A DNA stretch of 10,730 bases from Candidatus Gorgonimonas leptogorgiae (GCA_929200515.1 CAKNAD010000056.1:1-10730), one strand, 5' to 3'; positions 1 to 7,214 are shown, numbered from the stretch's first letter. Program-made: numbers and translations. Notes: generated by a model not told the origin, from the letters alone.

Positions 1-80
1 TAATCTCACAGACTTCTAATTTTTAAGGTTACTGTCAGGTCAGGTTTGAGCTACTGCAAATAAAGGAAATAAAAAACAAT

Positions 81-794
81 TTAAACTATACTTTCTAATA
101 TATCGCTATCAGATGTTTTTATTCTTTTTATCTCATTTATTTCCACTAATGATCTATCATGAGGCACTTTGCCTCTTGATAGTATTATTGCTTTTTTAAA
201 CTCTTTAAAACTATACAGTTGTTTTTTATACACTATTGGATCTTTAAGAAATTTACTGTTAAGTTTTTCTAATAATATAATACTAGGCTTATTTAAAAAC
301 TCGGTTATATCGCCTTGATATCCTTCTAAATTTTTATATTTTATTTTCTTAAGATCTTTTACAGAAGAAGCTAACGTTAACGAATTACAAATTGAACATA
401 GAAAATTTGATTGAAAACAGCGAACTAGAAAATATATAATAATTTCTATGGATGTTGTAATTAATAAAAAAATTTCTACTCCATAGAAAAGTTCTGATGG
501 TATATTTATTATATTACTTACGTTTAAAAGCCATATAACAAAAGAAACTGCCTGCAGAGTAACAATAATGCCGATTATAGCGCTAAATAATTTAGAAGTA
601 TTATTGACAACTCTTCTAAACACTTCAGATGGTTGTAAAACTCGCGTTCTAAATCGAGATATTCGAGTTGCTTCTAAATTTTGGTTGTTTATAAGTTGCT
701 GTTCTATATCTATATTCTGCTGATCTAAGCCAGTAGGATTTATATTATTATTTGGTATTATATTAATATTCTGCATGCTATTTGAAATTTGCAT
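81..794 (-). CDS. Two-pass membrane protein with a C-terminal U-box-like segment (unknown function)
   Basis: I do not recognise a named family for the full length of this 237-aa protein. Residues 1-60 are Asn/Gln/Ile-rich and look disordered. Two hydrophobic segments at about 70-91 and 103-125 predict a two-pass membrane protein with both termini on the same side. After a short Cys-containing stretch (C126, C133, C136) comes a soluble C-terminus. Here residues 181-199 read 'KFLKDPIVYKKQLYSFKEF', followed by 'GKVPHDRSLVEIN'. That spacing resembles a U-box (L/F..DPI, then an aromatic-containing strand, then 'dP.tr..l...N'). The 619-aa product of the upstream gene ends with a similar 'DPIKYNDTVYSFNAF' segment, so the two genes probably share a domain. 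A host-facing membrane effector is my inference. The start is preceded by a purine run (AAGAAGAAAAG). The long open frame and its ending close to neighbouring minus-strand genes support a real gene; the function is uncertain. Confidence 0.7.
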   Translation of the reverse strand: MQISNSMQNINIIPNNNINPTGLDQQNIDIEQQLINNQNLEATRISRFRTRVLQPSEVFRRVVNNTSKLFSAIIGIIVTLQAVSFVIWLLNVSNIINIPSELFYGVEIFLLITTSIEIIIYFLVRCFQSNFLCSICNSLTLASSVKDLKKIKYKNLEGYQGDITEFLNKPSIILLEKLNSKFLKDPIVYKKQLYSFKEFKKAIILSRGKVPHDRSLVEINEIKRIKTSDSDILESIV

Positions 795-849
795 TATATA
801 CTTTTCTTCTTTTTATAGGCTTATATAATTATTTACTCAGGTTAAGCAT

Positions 850-899
850 CTATACACGTGGCAGTTGGAAATGCTAGGTTTCACCTGCCACGTGTATAG
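850..899. repeat. Perfect palindrome, 15-bp arms (dispersed palindromic element)
   Basis: The arms at 850-864 and 885-899 are exact reverse complements (ctatacacgtggcag / ctgccacgtgtatag). Pairing continues inward for about five more positions after one mismatch. The stem is unusually GC-rich for this region. No U-tract follows on either strand, so it is not a standard intrinsic terminator, although it lies between two minus-strand genes and could still affect transcript ends. A 17-base core of one half (858-874) recurs exactly at 4756-4772, which suggests a mobile or dispersed palindromic element. Confidence 0.85.
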
Positions 900-951
900 T
901 AACCATCTTTGTAACTAGTATAACACTTATTTACTAATCAGCTACTCTTTA

Positions 952-2811
952 TTAGCTACCTATCCTCAATATTTTTGCAAAGTCAATAGCTTCTTCTTTG
1001 TTTCTAGGATCAGATACAAGTTTTTTTTCTTCTTCTAGTGTTACTAAACATTTCATAAAGGCATTAAAAGAATATACCGTATCGTTATATTTAATTGGAT
1101 CATTCCAGCCACCATATTGCATAGATTTTTTAAGCAAATAACATTCCAATGTTTTATTTTCTTCACTAGCAGTAGCTAAAGGTAATTTACGCCAGATATC
1201 AGATGAATGTTCTTGCATAATTTGTAGCATACTCTTATTCTTAATATTAATTATTTTTGAATGTTCCGTCATTAAAATAATGGTGGAGTCTATGTTTAAA
1301 ATTGATGCGCCTACTAATTTGCTTTCTTGTTTAGAAGGATCTCGTTCTTGCAATTCCACTGTTACATTATTTTCAAAAATATCCTTACAATCGCCAGCAT
1401 TATAAAAATTAAATAGGCGAAAATTAGTTATTTGCTGTTCTGTTAGATTTTCTGGTGCTACTTTTGATGATAACTTAATCTTTTTTTGTTGCAATAAATT
1501 TTTTGTAGCTTTATTCACTGATGGGCAATTAATTATTTGTAGATTGTAGCTCGATATTTCAATATATTTTAGCGAGTTACAATTAATTAAACTTATCTGT
1601 CCTGAACCGCAATGAATACCATCTACTTTTATTAATGAAGAACAATCTTTTATAAAAACATTTCCTGTGTTTGAAATGCTTGTTCCCTGTATCGACTCTA
1701 ATTTTGAATTGTTAGAACAATGTATTTCTTGTGACGGTTTACTATATTCTCGTTCTAATTGATTAAGATTTTTTAAGTTTGTATTGTTTTCTATATAAGT
1801 TTCCATAACATTATCAGTAGTTACTTCAGTAACATTGTTACAACCTTTCATAGTGAGTTCCAATTTGTTTTTTACAAAAATAGAACCTTGTATAGGAACA
1901 TTTTCTAAATATAATTGTGTGCATTCTGTATTTTGGAGATACTCATTTGGTATATGTCTAAGATTTTTACAATTTTTTATCATTAATTTTTTTATATTTA
2001 AGCCACTTGGAATGCTTGTGACATCACAATTCTCTAATGCTAAATAAGTGATATTTTGTATATATAGATTATCAATATTTTTAGTATTTTTTAAATTCAA
2101 TGTGTTCGCTATTATCAAGAAAATTTGCGAATTTAGATCGCAGTTTTCAAGCGTAACATAACCTTTTGCTTTTATAAAATGTACAACATTAGAATCTTTT
2201 GCAATAAGATCATGGAATTTTAGATCACTAGTTGTTGCCATATATTCGGGAAATCTAAATAATGATGATAATTTGTCCTCACGTAAACTACCAATCTCAG
2301 ACTCATTTCCTAGTGGGTTTCCATGTATTATTCCAAAATATTCATAATTAAAATGTTCTAAGGTATATACTTTTGTTAGTCTAACAAGATCTAATACTAT
2401 AGCTACAGGATTATTCCCACATCTAACATCGTTATAAATATCCCATACTTTCATAATTTTCGTATTCTCATTTATAGGATTTTGATTTTCTACAACTCTA
2501 GAGTTAGCCGATATTTCACGGCTTATTTCTGTAAGATTTTTAAAGAATTCGTTTATTTTTTGCATACCATGTTGTAACTTTTGCTGTATATCGGGTTGTG
2601 CTATTGATACTTCTCTATTTTCTAATTCAGCTGTAGGCGTGTTAAGTTCGTGATTATCATTAAATTTAACATAACACTTGCTAACTGTAGTGCTAGTTAC
2701 AGTATAACCAGCAGGGGTAGCACCTATATTAGGAGTATTTTGTGGGCTATTAGCATTTTGTGGGTTTTCTGGCCTTATATTTACCCTAGATAATAAAGTT
2801 GAATTGTTCAT
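952..2811 (-). CDS. Repeat-rich LRR-like protein with a C-terminal U-box-like segment (candidate effector)
   Basis: This is a 619-aa protein with no signal peptide or membrane segment that I can see. Residues 1-65 are rich in Asn, Pro and Thr and probably disordered. A helical stretch lies at about 70-110. From about 210 to 430 there are irregular repeats built on hydrophobic-alternating strands ending in 'NC..L..I' (for example VTLENCDL, LMIKNCKNLRHI, VFIKDCSSLIKV, ISLINCNSLKYI, LQIINCPSV). They resemble degenerate leucine-rich or beta-solenoid repeats. Near the C-terminus, residues 571-585 read 'DPIKYNDTVYSFNAF', followed by 'VSDPRNKEEAIDF'. That matches the end of the neighbouring 237-aa protein and loosely resembles a U-box. 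Repeats plus a U-box-like end would suit a secreted ubiquitin-ligase-type effector, but this is inference. The ATG has an upstream AAAAAGGA about 12 bases away. The gene is on the same strand as 81-794 with a 157-bp gap containing the palindrome. Confidence 0.8.
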   Translation of the reverse strand: MNNSTLLSRVNIRPENPQNANSPQNTPNIGATPAGYTVTSTTVSKCYVKFNDNHELNTPTAELENREVSIAQPDIQQKLQHGMQKINEFFKNLTEISREISANSRVVENQNPINENTKIMKVWDIYNDVRCGNNPVAIVLDLVRLTKVYTLEHFNYEYFGIIHGNPLGNESEIGSLREDKLSSLFRFPEYMATTSDLKFHDLIAKDSNVVHFIKAKGYVTLENCDLNSQIFLIIANTLNLKNTKNIDNLYIQNITYLALENCDVTSIPSGLNIKKLMIKNCKNLRHIPNEYLQNTECTQLYLENVPIQGSIFVKNKLELTMKGCNNVTEVTTDNVMETYIENNTNLKNLNQLEREYSKPSQEIHCSNNSKLESIQGTSISNTGNVFIKDCSSLIKVDGIHCGSGQISLINCNSLKYIEISSYNLQIINCPSVNKATKNLLQQKKIKLSSKVAPENLTEQQITNFRLFNFYNAGDCKDIFENNVTVELQERDPSKQESKLVGASILNIDSTIILMTEHSKIINIKNKSMLQIMQEHSSDIWRKLPLATASEENKTLECYLLKKSMQYGGWNDPIKYNDTVYSFNAFMKCLVTLEEEKKLVSDPRNKEEAIDFAKILRIGS

Positions 2812-2879
2812 AATAACAATAAGTCCTTTTTAAGTTAGATGAAAAGTTTAAATTATTACTCCAATATAATAAAAATATT

Positions 2880-3386
2880 TTAAAGAAGAAAATTTTTTAC
2901 TAGAGATCATAAGTTTATAAAATTCTTTTTAAAATTTTATTAAAAGTAATTAGTTTAAAGATTAGTGATATTTTAAAATAGTTTATTGTAAAAAAATTAT
3001 TGTTTTATAAATTGAAAATTATTAATGTTACAACTTAGCTACTAAAAATCTAATTATGTATTTTGAATTAGATGGTATATATAGCGCTACCCGTTAATAC
3101 GTAGACACTTTTAGTAGTTACTTATATCATATGATAACTAGCAATAGAATCTCTTAATGTCTAAATCATAGCGATCACTGCTATACCATCCATTAAGTGT
3201 GTAAGGAACTATAACAGATTAAGATGAAAAAGTATAGTATTTTTATTAGATTTATAAGCATACATCTCTGTTAAAATCAATGCTTTCGTCAATCTAGTTG
3301 TCTACAGAATTCAAACCTTTAATTAACATAACTAAGTATGATTTTTCTAGTTGTTTTTTACAAAATTACGCTTATGCTAATAATAT
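2880..3386. other. Non-coding / decayed stretch with no recognisable gene
   Basis: Roughly 500 bases of very AT-rich sequence with stops in all frames. The part nearest 2811 probably carries the promoter of the 619-aa gene; a TATTAT-like box lies on the minus strand near 2870. A short plus-strand frame at 3298-3408 ends '...NYAYANNIFQQQVD' and could be a gene tail. On the minus strand around 3150-3290 a frame broken by one stop reads '...LTKALILTEMYAY...', then '...FLTHLMDGIAVIAMI'. I recognise neither, and both may be chance or old pseudogenes. An 'atcatatgat' palindrome lies near 3130. Confidence 0.5.
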
Positions 3387-3419
3387 ATTTCAACAGCAAG
3401 TTGATTAAGCTGTTGAAAT
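3387..3419. terminator. Hairpin, possible transcription terminator
   Basis: The 11-bp arms at 3387-3397 and 3409-3419 (atttcaacagc / gctgttgaaat) are perfect reverse complements around an 11-base loop. On the plus strand the second arm ends in AAATTTTATC, a weak T-rich tail. On the minus strand the hairpin lies about a dozen bases after the hsdS-relic stop, which fits a former terminator of that gene. The T-tract is modest on both strands, so efficient termination is uncertain. Confidence 0.45.
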
Positions 3420-3430
3420 TTTATCAGGAC

Positions 3431-3496
3431 TTACTTTACTCTAACCTGTCCGTTCATTAGCATTGGTAGTAGCCAGTCGCAGAGGGTTTTTAACAT
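3431..3496 (-). pseudogene. hsdS: 3' relic of type I restriction specificity subunit (hsdS), copy A
   Basis: The minus strand here translates as 'MLKTLCDWLLPMLMNGQVRVK' split around 'DWLLPMLMNGQV', followed by TAA at 3431-3433. 'L+DWLLPMLMNGQV' is the familiar C-terminal signature of HsdS, the DNA-recognition subunit of type I restriction-modification enzymes. The frame can be followed upstream to about 3590, but that part does not look like HsdS and a stop soon follows. Only the extreme 3' end therefore survives; the target-recognition domains are gone. A near-identical copy lies at 7599-7664. It differs at the Arg codon (here Cys, in 'LCDW') and at a few wobble positions. It is non-functional as a gene. 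Confidence 0.8.
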
Positions 3497-3635
3497 TAAA
3501 TTCTCGGAGTAAGACTGTTTAATACGATTAAACCACGATGAAACTAAATCATATATCAAAATATTCCTAGATATTCGACTGAATACAGGTTAGAATGGAT
3601 TCTTTGTATAGGAATTAATTACAGGACGTTGTAAA

Positions 3636-4523
3636 ATGAGCTCTCAAGAATATATTAACATTTATTTAGAAGATGGTAACCCTCAAGGAATAAAAACAGC
3701 AGAAAATAAAGCAAAAATAATAAAAGCCACCTTAGTTCCGTGGGAGTTATTATCAAAATTATCTGACTTAGAATATACTAAACAACATGGCATCTATTGC
3801 TTAGTTTATGATAATCAAGAACTTTATATAGGTAAATCTGACAACCTACATGATAGATTAAAAGTTCAAAGAAATAATGATAACCTTAATAACTGTAAAT
3901 TTGTTATAATTTTTTATGCTAAAAAAGACGAGATAAATGAGTCTCATACAAGATATTTAGAATATTTAGCTACAGAAAAAATTAAAGAATTAAAGCAACA
4001 TAGCCTTAAAAACACTCAAACAATAAAGGTTAATAATTGTACAGAAGAAACTAAAAGTCATTGTAATGAATATTTTAAATCAATCACTAAGTTATCTACA
4101 ATATTATTAGGCTATCCTCTTTTTGAACATATGGGATATTATCAAGAAAAAACTGTTAGAAATGAAATAATTGATAATGAAATCGATGAAAATCTTTTTT
4201 TTCTTAAATGTGGTACAAAAGGCAGGGGAAAAGTAGATGCAACAATGCGAATCGATAATTCAACAACTCCAAAAAAATACATTGTTTTAAAAGGTTCTAC
4301 TGTAGCTACTCAAGCAACTCCAAGTTATAAGCAAACAACTAGAAAACAATTAGAGGAAGAGGATATTATTAAAGACAATAAATTTACTCAAAACTACTCC
4401 TTTAACTCACCATCAACAGCATCAGGGTGTTGCATGTATGCTGCTTCTAGTGGAAATAAAGCTTGGAAAAATAAAAGTGGTACAAGCTTAGAAAAATACC
4501 AAACAGCAAAGTCACAAAAGTAA
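3636..4523 (+). CDS. GIY-YIG nuclease family protein with C-terminal DUF4357
   Basis: This is a 295-aa protein. The catalytic GIY-YIG fold is visible at residues 52-110: 'GIYCL' (52-56), 'LYIGKSDNLHDRL' (63-75) with the expected Arg at 74, and a candidate metal-binding Glu in 'RYLEYL' (109). Residues about 188-285 match DUF4357: 'FFLKCGTKGRGKVDA', 'VLKGSTV', 'YSFNSPSTASGCC', then 'WKNKSGTSL'. This architecture is a known putative DNA endonuclease type, often near restriction-modification loci; its substrate is not established. The core residues are intact and there is no frameshift, so it may be active. The start is preceded by an AGGA about 10 bases upstream. It is a lone plus-strand gene sitting between minus-strand relics of hsdS and a PstI-type endonuclease. 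It therefore looks like replacement cargo within an older defence locus. Confidence 0.88.
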   Translation: MSSQEYINIYLEDGNPQGIKTAENKAKIIKATLVPWELLSKLSDLEYTKQHGIYCLVYDNQELYIGKSDNLHDRLKVQRNNDNLNNCKFVIIFYAKKDEINESHTRYLEYLATEKIKELKQHSLKNTQTIKVNNCTEETKSHCNEYFKSITKLSTILLGYPLFEHMGYYQEKTVRNEIIDNEIDENLFFLKCGTKGRGKVDATMRIDNSTTPKKYIVLKGSTVATQATPSYKQTTRKQLEEEDIIKDNKFTQNYSFNSPSTASGCCMYAASSGNKAWKNKSGTSLEKYQTAKSQK

Positions 4524-4581
4524 AAAAATATTAAAGGGTATTCAGTATTACTTGTCAACAAGTATTCGCTTTACTGTTGTT

Positions 4582-4690
4582 TTAATGTGGTCCTAAAAAA
4601 CGATCACCATTAAAATGAATCATATGATCAGGGGTTTCTGCGATCCAAACTTCAGTTTTCCAAGCTATATCTGTTTAGTATTTCTTGATT
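4582..4690 (-). pseudogene. 3' relic of a BsuBI/PstI-type restriction endonuclease, copy A
   Basis: The minus strand reads 'TDIAWKTEVWIAETPDHMI', continuing 'HFNGDRFLGPH' and stop (TAA at 4582-4584). This is the conserved C-terminus of the BsuBI/PstI endonuclease family, which cuts CTGCAG. An in-frame TAA at 4675-4677 interrupts the match; the residues before it ('IKKY') still fit. Upstream of that the homology fades ('AVFRRF' in another register may be a frameshifted continuation to about 4735). The N-terminal two-thirds of the gene is missing, so no enzyme can be made. A second, shorter version of the same 3' end lies at 9572-9610. Assignment rests on recalled family consensus, which fits closely. 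Confidence 0.82.
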
Positions 4691-4747
4691 TAGTCAACAC
4701 TAAACCTGCGAAACACTGCCTTGGCTAAAAACTTATAATCACTTGCT

Positions 4748-4779
4748 GAAAACCCGCATTTCCAACTGCCACCTGTATA
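4748..4779 (+). repeat. Half copy of the 850-899 palindromic element
   Basis: Bases 4756-4772 (gcatttccaactgccac) are identical to the minus strand of 858-874. Similarity continues on both sides (GAAAaCCcGC upstream, TGTATA downstream after one mismatch). The second arm of the palindrome is not present here, so this is a half element. It abuts the point at which recognisable cas2 sequence begins, suggesting a recombination or insertion boundary at about 4780. Confidence 0.65.
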
Positions 4780-4988
4780 TCGCTAAAGAATGTCTCAACT
4801 ACGGAGTTAGAGTGTAGTATTCAGTTTTTGAATGTGATATAATGCCAGATCAGTGAGTAAGATTAAAAACTCAATTATTAGATATCTATAATCCTGAAGA
4901 AGACAGTCTAAGATTTTATAAATTAGGTAAAAATTGGCGTAATCGGGTTGAACATCATAGTGCTAAGCCTGCTACTGATTTATTCTAA
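4779..4988 (+). pseudogene. cas2: cas2 relic (type I-C-like), two in-frame stops
   Basis: One plus-strand frame reads 'IAKECLNYGVRV*YSVFECD' and continues 'IMPDQ*VRLKTQLLDIY', 'NPEEDSLRFYKLGKNW', 'RNRVEHHSAKPATDLF' and stop. This follows Cas2 from the residues after its catalytic first strand to the C-terminus; the '.YG.RVQ.SVFEC' and 'DSLRFY.LG.NW..RVEH' blocks are typical of type I-C-like Cas2. Stops occur at 4815-4817 (TAG at the usual Gln of 'RVQ', consistent with CAG to TAG) and 4854-4856 (TGA). The first strand carrying the catalytic Asp is missing, replaced by the half palindrome. Cas2 is the structural partner of Cas1 in spacer acquisition; this copy is dead. The cas4 relic lies 120 bp downstream on the same strand. 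Confidence 0.85.
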
Positions 4989-5007
4989 AATACTTTAATT
5001 ATTTAAC

Positions 5008-5052
5008 ATCGCTATCCTATAGCTCTCATAACAACCCCAATAGGTTAGCGAT
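5008..5052. repeat. Inverted repeat between the cas2 and cas4 relics
   Basis: The arms atcgctatcctat (5008-5020) and ataggttagcgat (5040-5052) are reverse complements at 12 of 13 positions, with a 19-base interior. It is unrelated to the 850-899 palindrome, though both could be ends of small mobile elements. There is no T-rich tail typical of a terminator, and it does not resemble a CRISPR repeat unit because it is not iterated. Confidence 0.55.
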
Positions 5053-5108
5053 ACTATAAATATAGGGTAAAAATAGTTATTTTATGAAAAGTAATTTTTT
5101 TGTTATAA

Positions 5109-5327
5109 TACAGCCAAGGCTTAGTTACCGATGTTTGCTTAAAACGCAAAATAGTGTATATAGCTACTATTAACAACACGAAAAAACTACTTGAATCGAA
5201 AACCACTCCTAATAAAGTAGTAGCTAAAAAACGTTGTCGTGCTTGCTCTTTAAAAGATTTATGTAATCCTGATTGGTTACGTAAGGATCATAGCAAATAT
5301 TATATATTAATTAAATGTAAGTTATAA
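5109..5327 (+). pseudogene. cas4: cas4 relic: C-terminal iron-sulfur cysteine cluster
   Basis: An open plus-strand frame ends '...LLESKTTPNKVVAKK', 'RCRACSLKDLCNPDWL' and 'RKDHSKYYILIKCKL', with TAA at 5325-5327. 'RC.ACSL.DLC.P' is the C-terminal three-cysteine part of the 4Fe-4S cluster of Cas4, the RecB-like exonuclease that trims spacers before integration. The nuclease core (His, Asp, Glu, Lys motifs) and the N-terminal cysteine are absent; a stop lies just upstream at 5106-5108. The preceding residues ('DVCLKRKIVYIATINNTKK') may be an internally deleted remainder of the core. A TATAAT box at 5104-5109 could by chance start transcription here. The canonical type I-C order is cas4-cas1-cas2, but here cas2 comes first and cas1 is not seen, so the locus is rearranged. 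Other Cas4/RecB-like proteins with the same cluster cannot be excluded, but the nearby cas2 favours Cas4. Confidence 0.75.
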
Positions 5328-5332
5328 GGAAG
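5326..5332 (+). promoter_or_regulatory. Strong Shine-Dalgarno of the 625-aa gene, overlapping the cas4-relic stop
   Basis: AAGGAAG lies four bases before the ATG at 5337 and overlaps the TAA that ends the cas4 relic. In intact adaptation operons this position would normally serve the next cas gene. It fixes the start of the 625-aa protein and suggests an inherited operon-style junction. Confidence 0.7.
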
Positions 5333-5336
5333 TAAT

Positions 5337-7214
5337 ATGTCAGTAAGTAGTTTTAATAGTACTATAAACAATACTTTTAAGTCGCAAAAATTTTCAGAAG
5401 AAAATAACAGTGAAACATTTAATAGAGGAATATTCGCTGGTAGAGATATAGATCGCATCAAAAAACCTGTTTCTAATTTAAACAAAGGAAAAAGTTTTTG
5501 GAAAATGTCACTAACCCAAAAATTTGTTTTTGGGTTAGGGCTTATCTCTGGAGTAGGTGGCAGTAATGTAGTTCAAAAAAATAGTGAAACTTGTGAATTA
5601 AGTAATGTCTGTAGCAGTAAAACGCTAGCCACATCCACAACATTTGATCTACCGGTTTGCGAGCAGTTTAGTTTTTTAGAGCAAGTCGGTAAGATAAACA
5701 TAATGCCAAATTTCCCTTTAAAAAAATCTGATGAAATCCGTGCTAGTTTTAAGTTTAATGAACGAGAATATCTAACAATATCTAAAAAATTTACTGATAT
5801 TGCAGAAGATTTGCATTGCATACAAGGCATGCAAGATATTCTAACAAAAGCTACAAATTATATTACATCACATTGTCAATATTTTAAATGGGCATTTCAT
5901 GATAAAAACAGTGGTGTTGCTTATAAAATGTGTTTTCAATACAAACTTACAAAGTGTATGGCTGATAATATTAATGGCTTAGAAAGTTATCAAAGTGCCA
6001 TAGCTGAAATAATAAAATTTATGTCAGAATCCTATGAAGCATCAAGATGTTTTGAAAATAATTTAGAAGATATAGTAAGTAAACATGAAATATATGTAGC
6101 AAAACTATTTGATTTGCTTTTTAAAACTACTTCCATGATGTATGAAGACTTACGTGAATCCTCAAAAAATATAGAACCAGCAGAACAAGAAGGATTTTAT
6201 TTGCATTATCAGCATGTAAAAGCTATTTTAGATAAGTCTAAAATAATATATAAAAAATGTAAACCGAGAGATACTTTTAAAACTCCTTTAAAAGATATGT
6301 TAAAAAAAAATAATAATTTGTTTTTAATTGAATATAATCAATGTTTTATTGATTCTTATCTACAGGAGACTACAAAATTATTAGCAATTGTAAAAGAACA
6401 AAGAGAAAAAATAAGATATTTTTTTCCAGATGATACGAATAAAGTAAAAAAATATATTTTAAGTGGTTTATATAGTATGTATTCTTTAGGTGGCTTATTC
6501 GCTACTTCGTTAACTACTTATTCTTTATTTAATAAATTTATAAAGACAAAATATAAAAAACCAAATATTGATTTAATTTTAAAACAACTTGTTATAAAAA
6601 AAATAGATGACTTTGATCAAAAAATTAAACAATGTGAAAGGGTATCTCAAAATAATATTGATTTTACAAAGAAAGCAATTACAATGCCTAATAACTGGTT
6701 TATTCCTAGGTTAGAAATTTTTACTGAAAAAACAACACCATCGCATAATATTAAAAAAAATAAAAAACTTTCTTCAAATTATCTTATGTCTGAAAAACAA
6801 AAAAATACTAAGGATGCTAGCCATATTATACAAGAGATACCCAAATACCCATGGCAAGATTCAGAAATATGTTTTGATGATCCACATATTAAACCTATTA
6901 TAAATCATAATGAAAATATAGTAGCATATGCATATTTTAATGATGAATCATTAGATAAAAAATTTACAAAATCCGACATAAAAAAAATGCAAGAAATACA
7001 TACTGCTGGTAGAATGACTCCTCATTTGAAAAACTCTACAGGATATAAAGTATTTCAATATAAAAAACAGCAAATTTGGGAATTTAAAATTGCTGGAAAT
7101 AACAGGTTGTATGGAGTGCCAATAAAAGCTAATAATAAAGAACAAAAAATAAAAATAGCCCCACTAGTTATTTTTGATATGTCCTTAAGAAAAAAATTAG
7201 GAGGAGACGATTAA
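5337..7214 (+). CDS. Large two-segment membrane protein with Cys-rich middle and toxin-like C-terminus (unknown)
   Basis: I do not recognise a named family. The 625-aa product has a Ser/Asn-rich N-terminus (1-55) and a weak hydrophobic segment at about 62-79. A long, mostly helical stretch follows with ten cysteines (86, 92, 108, 161, 180, 199, 207, 238, 308, 336). A second hydrophobic segment lies at about 373-397, and then a Lys-rich tail. The cysteines are concentrated between the two membrane segments, consistent with a disulfide-bearing exported loop and a cytoplasmic tail; this topology is inference. Residues about 545-615 ('IHTAGRMTPHLKNSTGYKVF', then 'IWEFKIAGNNRLYGVPI') recall the 'lWElR....nyRi' core of RelE/HigB-like toxins. 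The match is loose and catalytic residues cannot be assigned. It follows the cas4 relic directly and is the only full-length gene between the two restriction loci. The frame is intact over 1.9 kb, so the gene is real and probably under selection. Confidence 0.75.
   Translation: MSVSSFNSTINNTFKSQKFSEENNSETFNRGIFAGRDIDRIKKPVSNLNKGKSFWKMSLTQKFVFGLGLISGVGGSNVVQKNSETCELSNVCSSKTLATSTTFDLPVCEQFSFLEQVGKINIMPNFPLKKSDEIRASFKFNEREYLTISKKFTDIAEDLHCIQGMQDILTKATNYITSHCQYFKWAFHDKNSGVAYKMCFQYKLTKCMADNINGLESYQSAIAEIIKFMSESYEASRCFENNLEDIVSKHEIYVAKLFDLLFKTTSMMYEDLRESSKNIEPAEQEGFYLHYQHVKAILDKSKIIYKKCKPRDTFKTPLKDMLKKNNNLFLIEYNQCFIDSYLQETTKLLAIVKEQREKIRYFFPDDTNKVKKYILSGLYSMYSLGGLFATSLTTYSLFNKFIKTKYKKPNIDLILKQLVIKKIDDFDQKIKQCERVSQNNIDFTKKAITMPNNWFIPRLEIFTEKTTPSHNIKKNKKLSSNYLMSEKQKNTKDASHIIQEIPKYPWQDSEICFDDPHIKPIINHNENIVAYAYFNDESLDKKFTKSDIKKMQEIHTAGRMTPHLKNSTGYKVFQYKKQQIWEFKIAGNNRLYGVPIKANNKEQKIKIAPLVIFDMSLRKKLGGDD

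Noticed and set aside
1835..2047. 70-codon plus-strand open frame inside the 619-aa gene
   Set aside because: It lies opposite a long, well-supported coding frame, has no recognisable motif and no convincing ribosome site.
3298..3408. Short plus-strand frame ending at a hairpin, possible gene tail
   Set aside because: Only about 36 codons, no recognisable similarity, and the frame is bounded by a stop just upstream; chance cannot be excluded.
3431..3496. The two ~50-bp near-identical copies (also 7611-7660) as insertion-sequence ends or attachment sites
   Set aside because: They translate to the HsdS C-terminal signature in a consistent frame ending in a stop, so shared coding origin explains them better than mobile-element ends.
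4815..4856. Recoding of TAG and TGA in the cas2 relic as amino acids
   Set aside because: The gene also lacks its N-terminal catalytic strand and ordinary genes here use these codons as stops, so decay is the simpler reading.
4779..5336. Possible CRISPR array next to the cas relics
   Set aside because: No regularly spaced direct repeats were seen here or elsewhere in the window; only unique inverted repeats occur.
5573..5830. 85-codon minus-strand open frame inside the 625-aa gene
   Set aside because: Shadow of the larger frame; no family features. The smaller minus-strand frames at 5300-5485 and 6951-7145 were rejected for the same reason.
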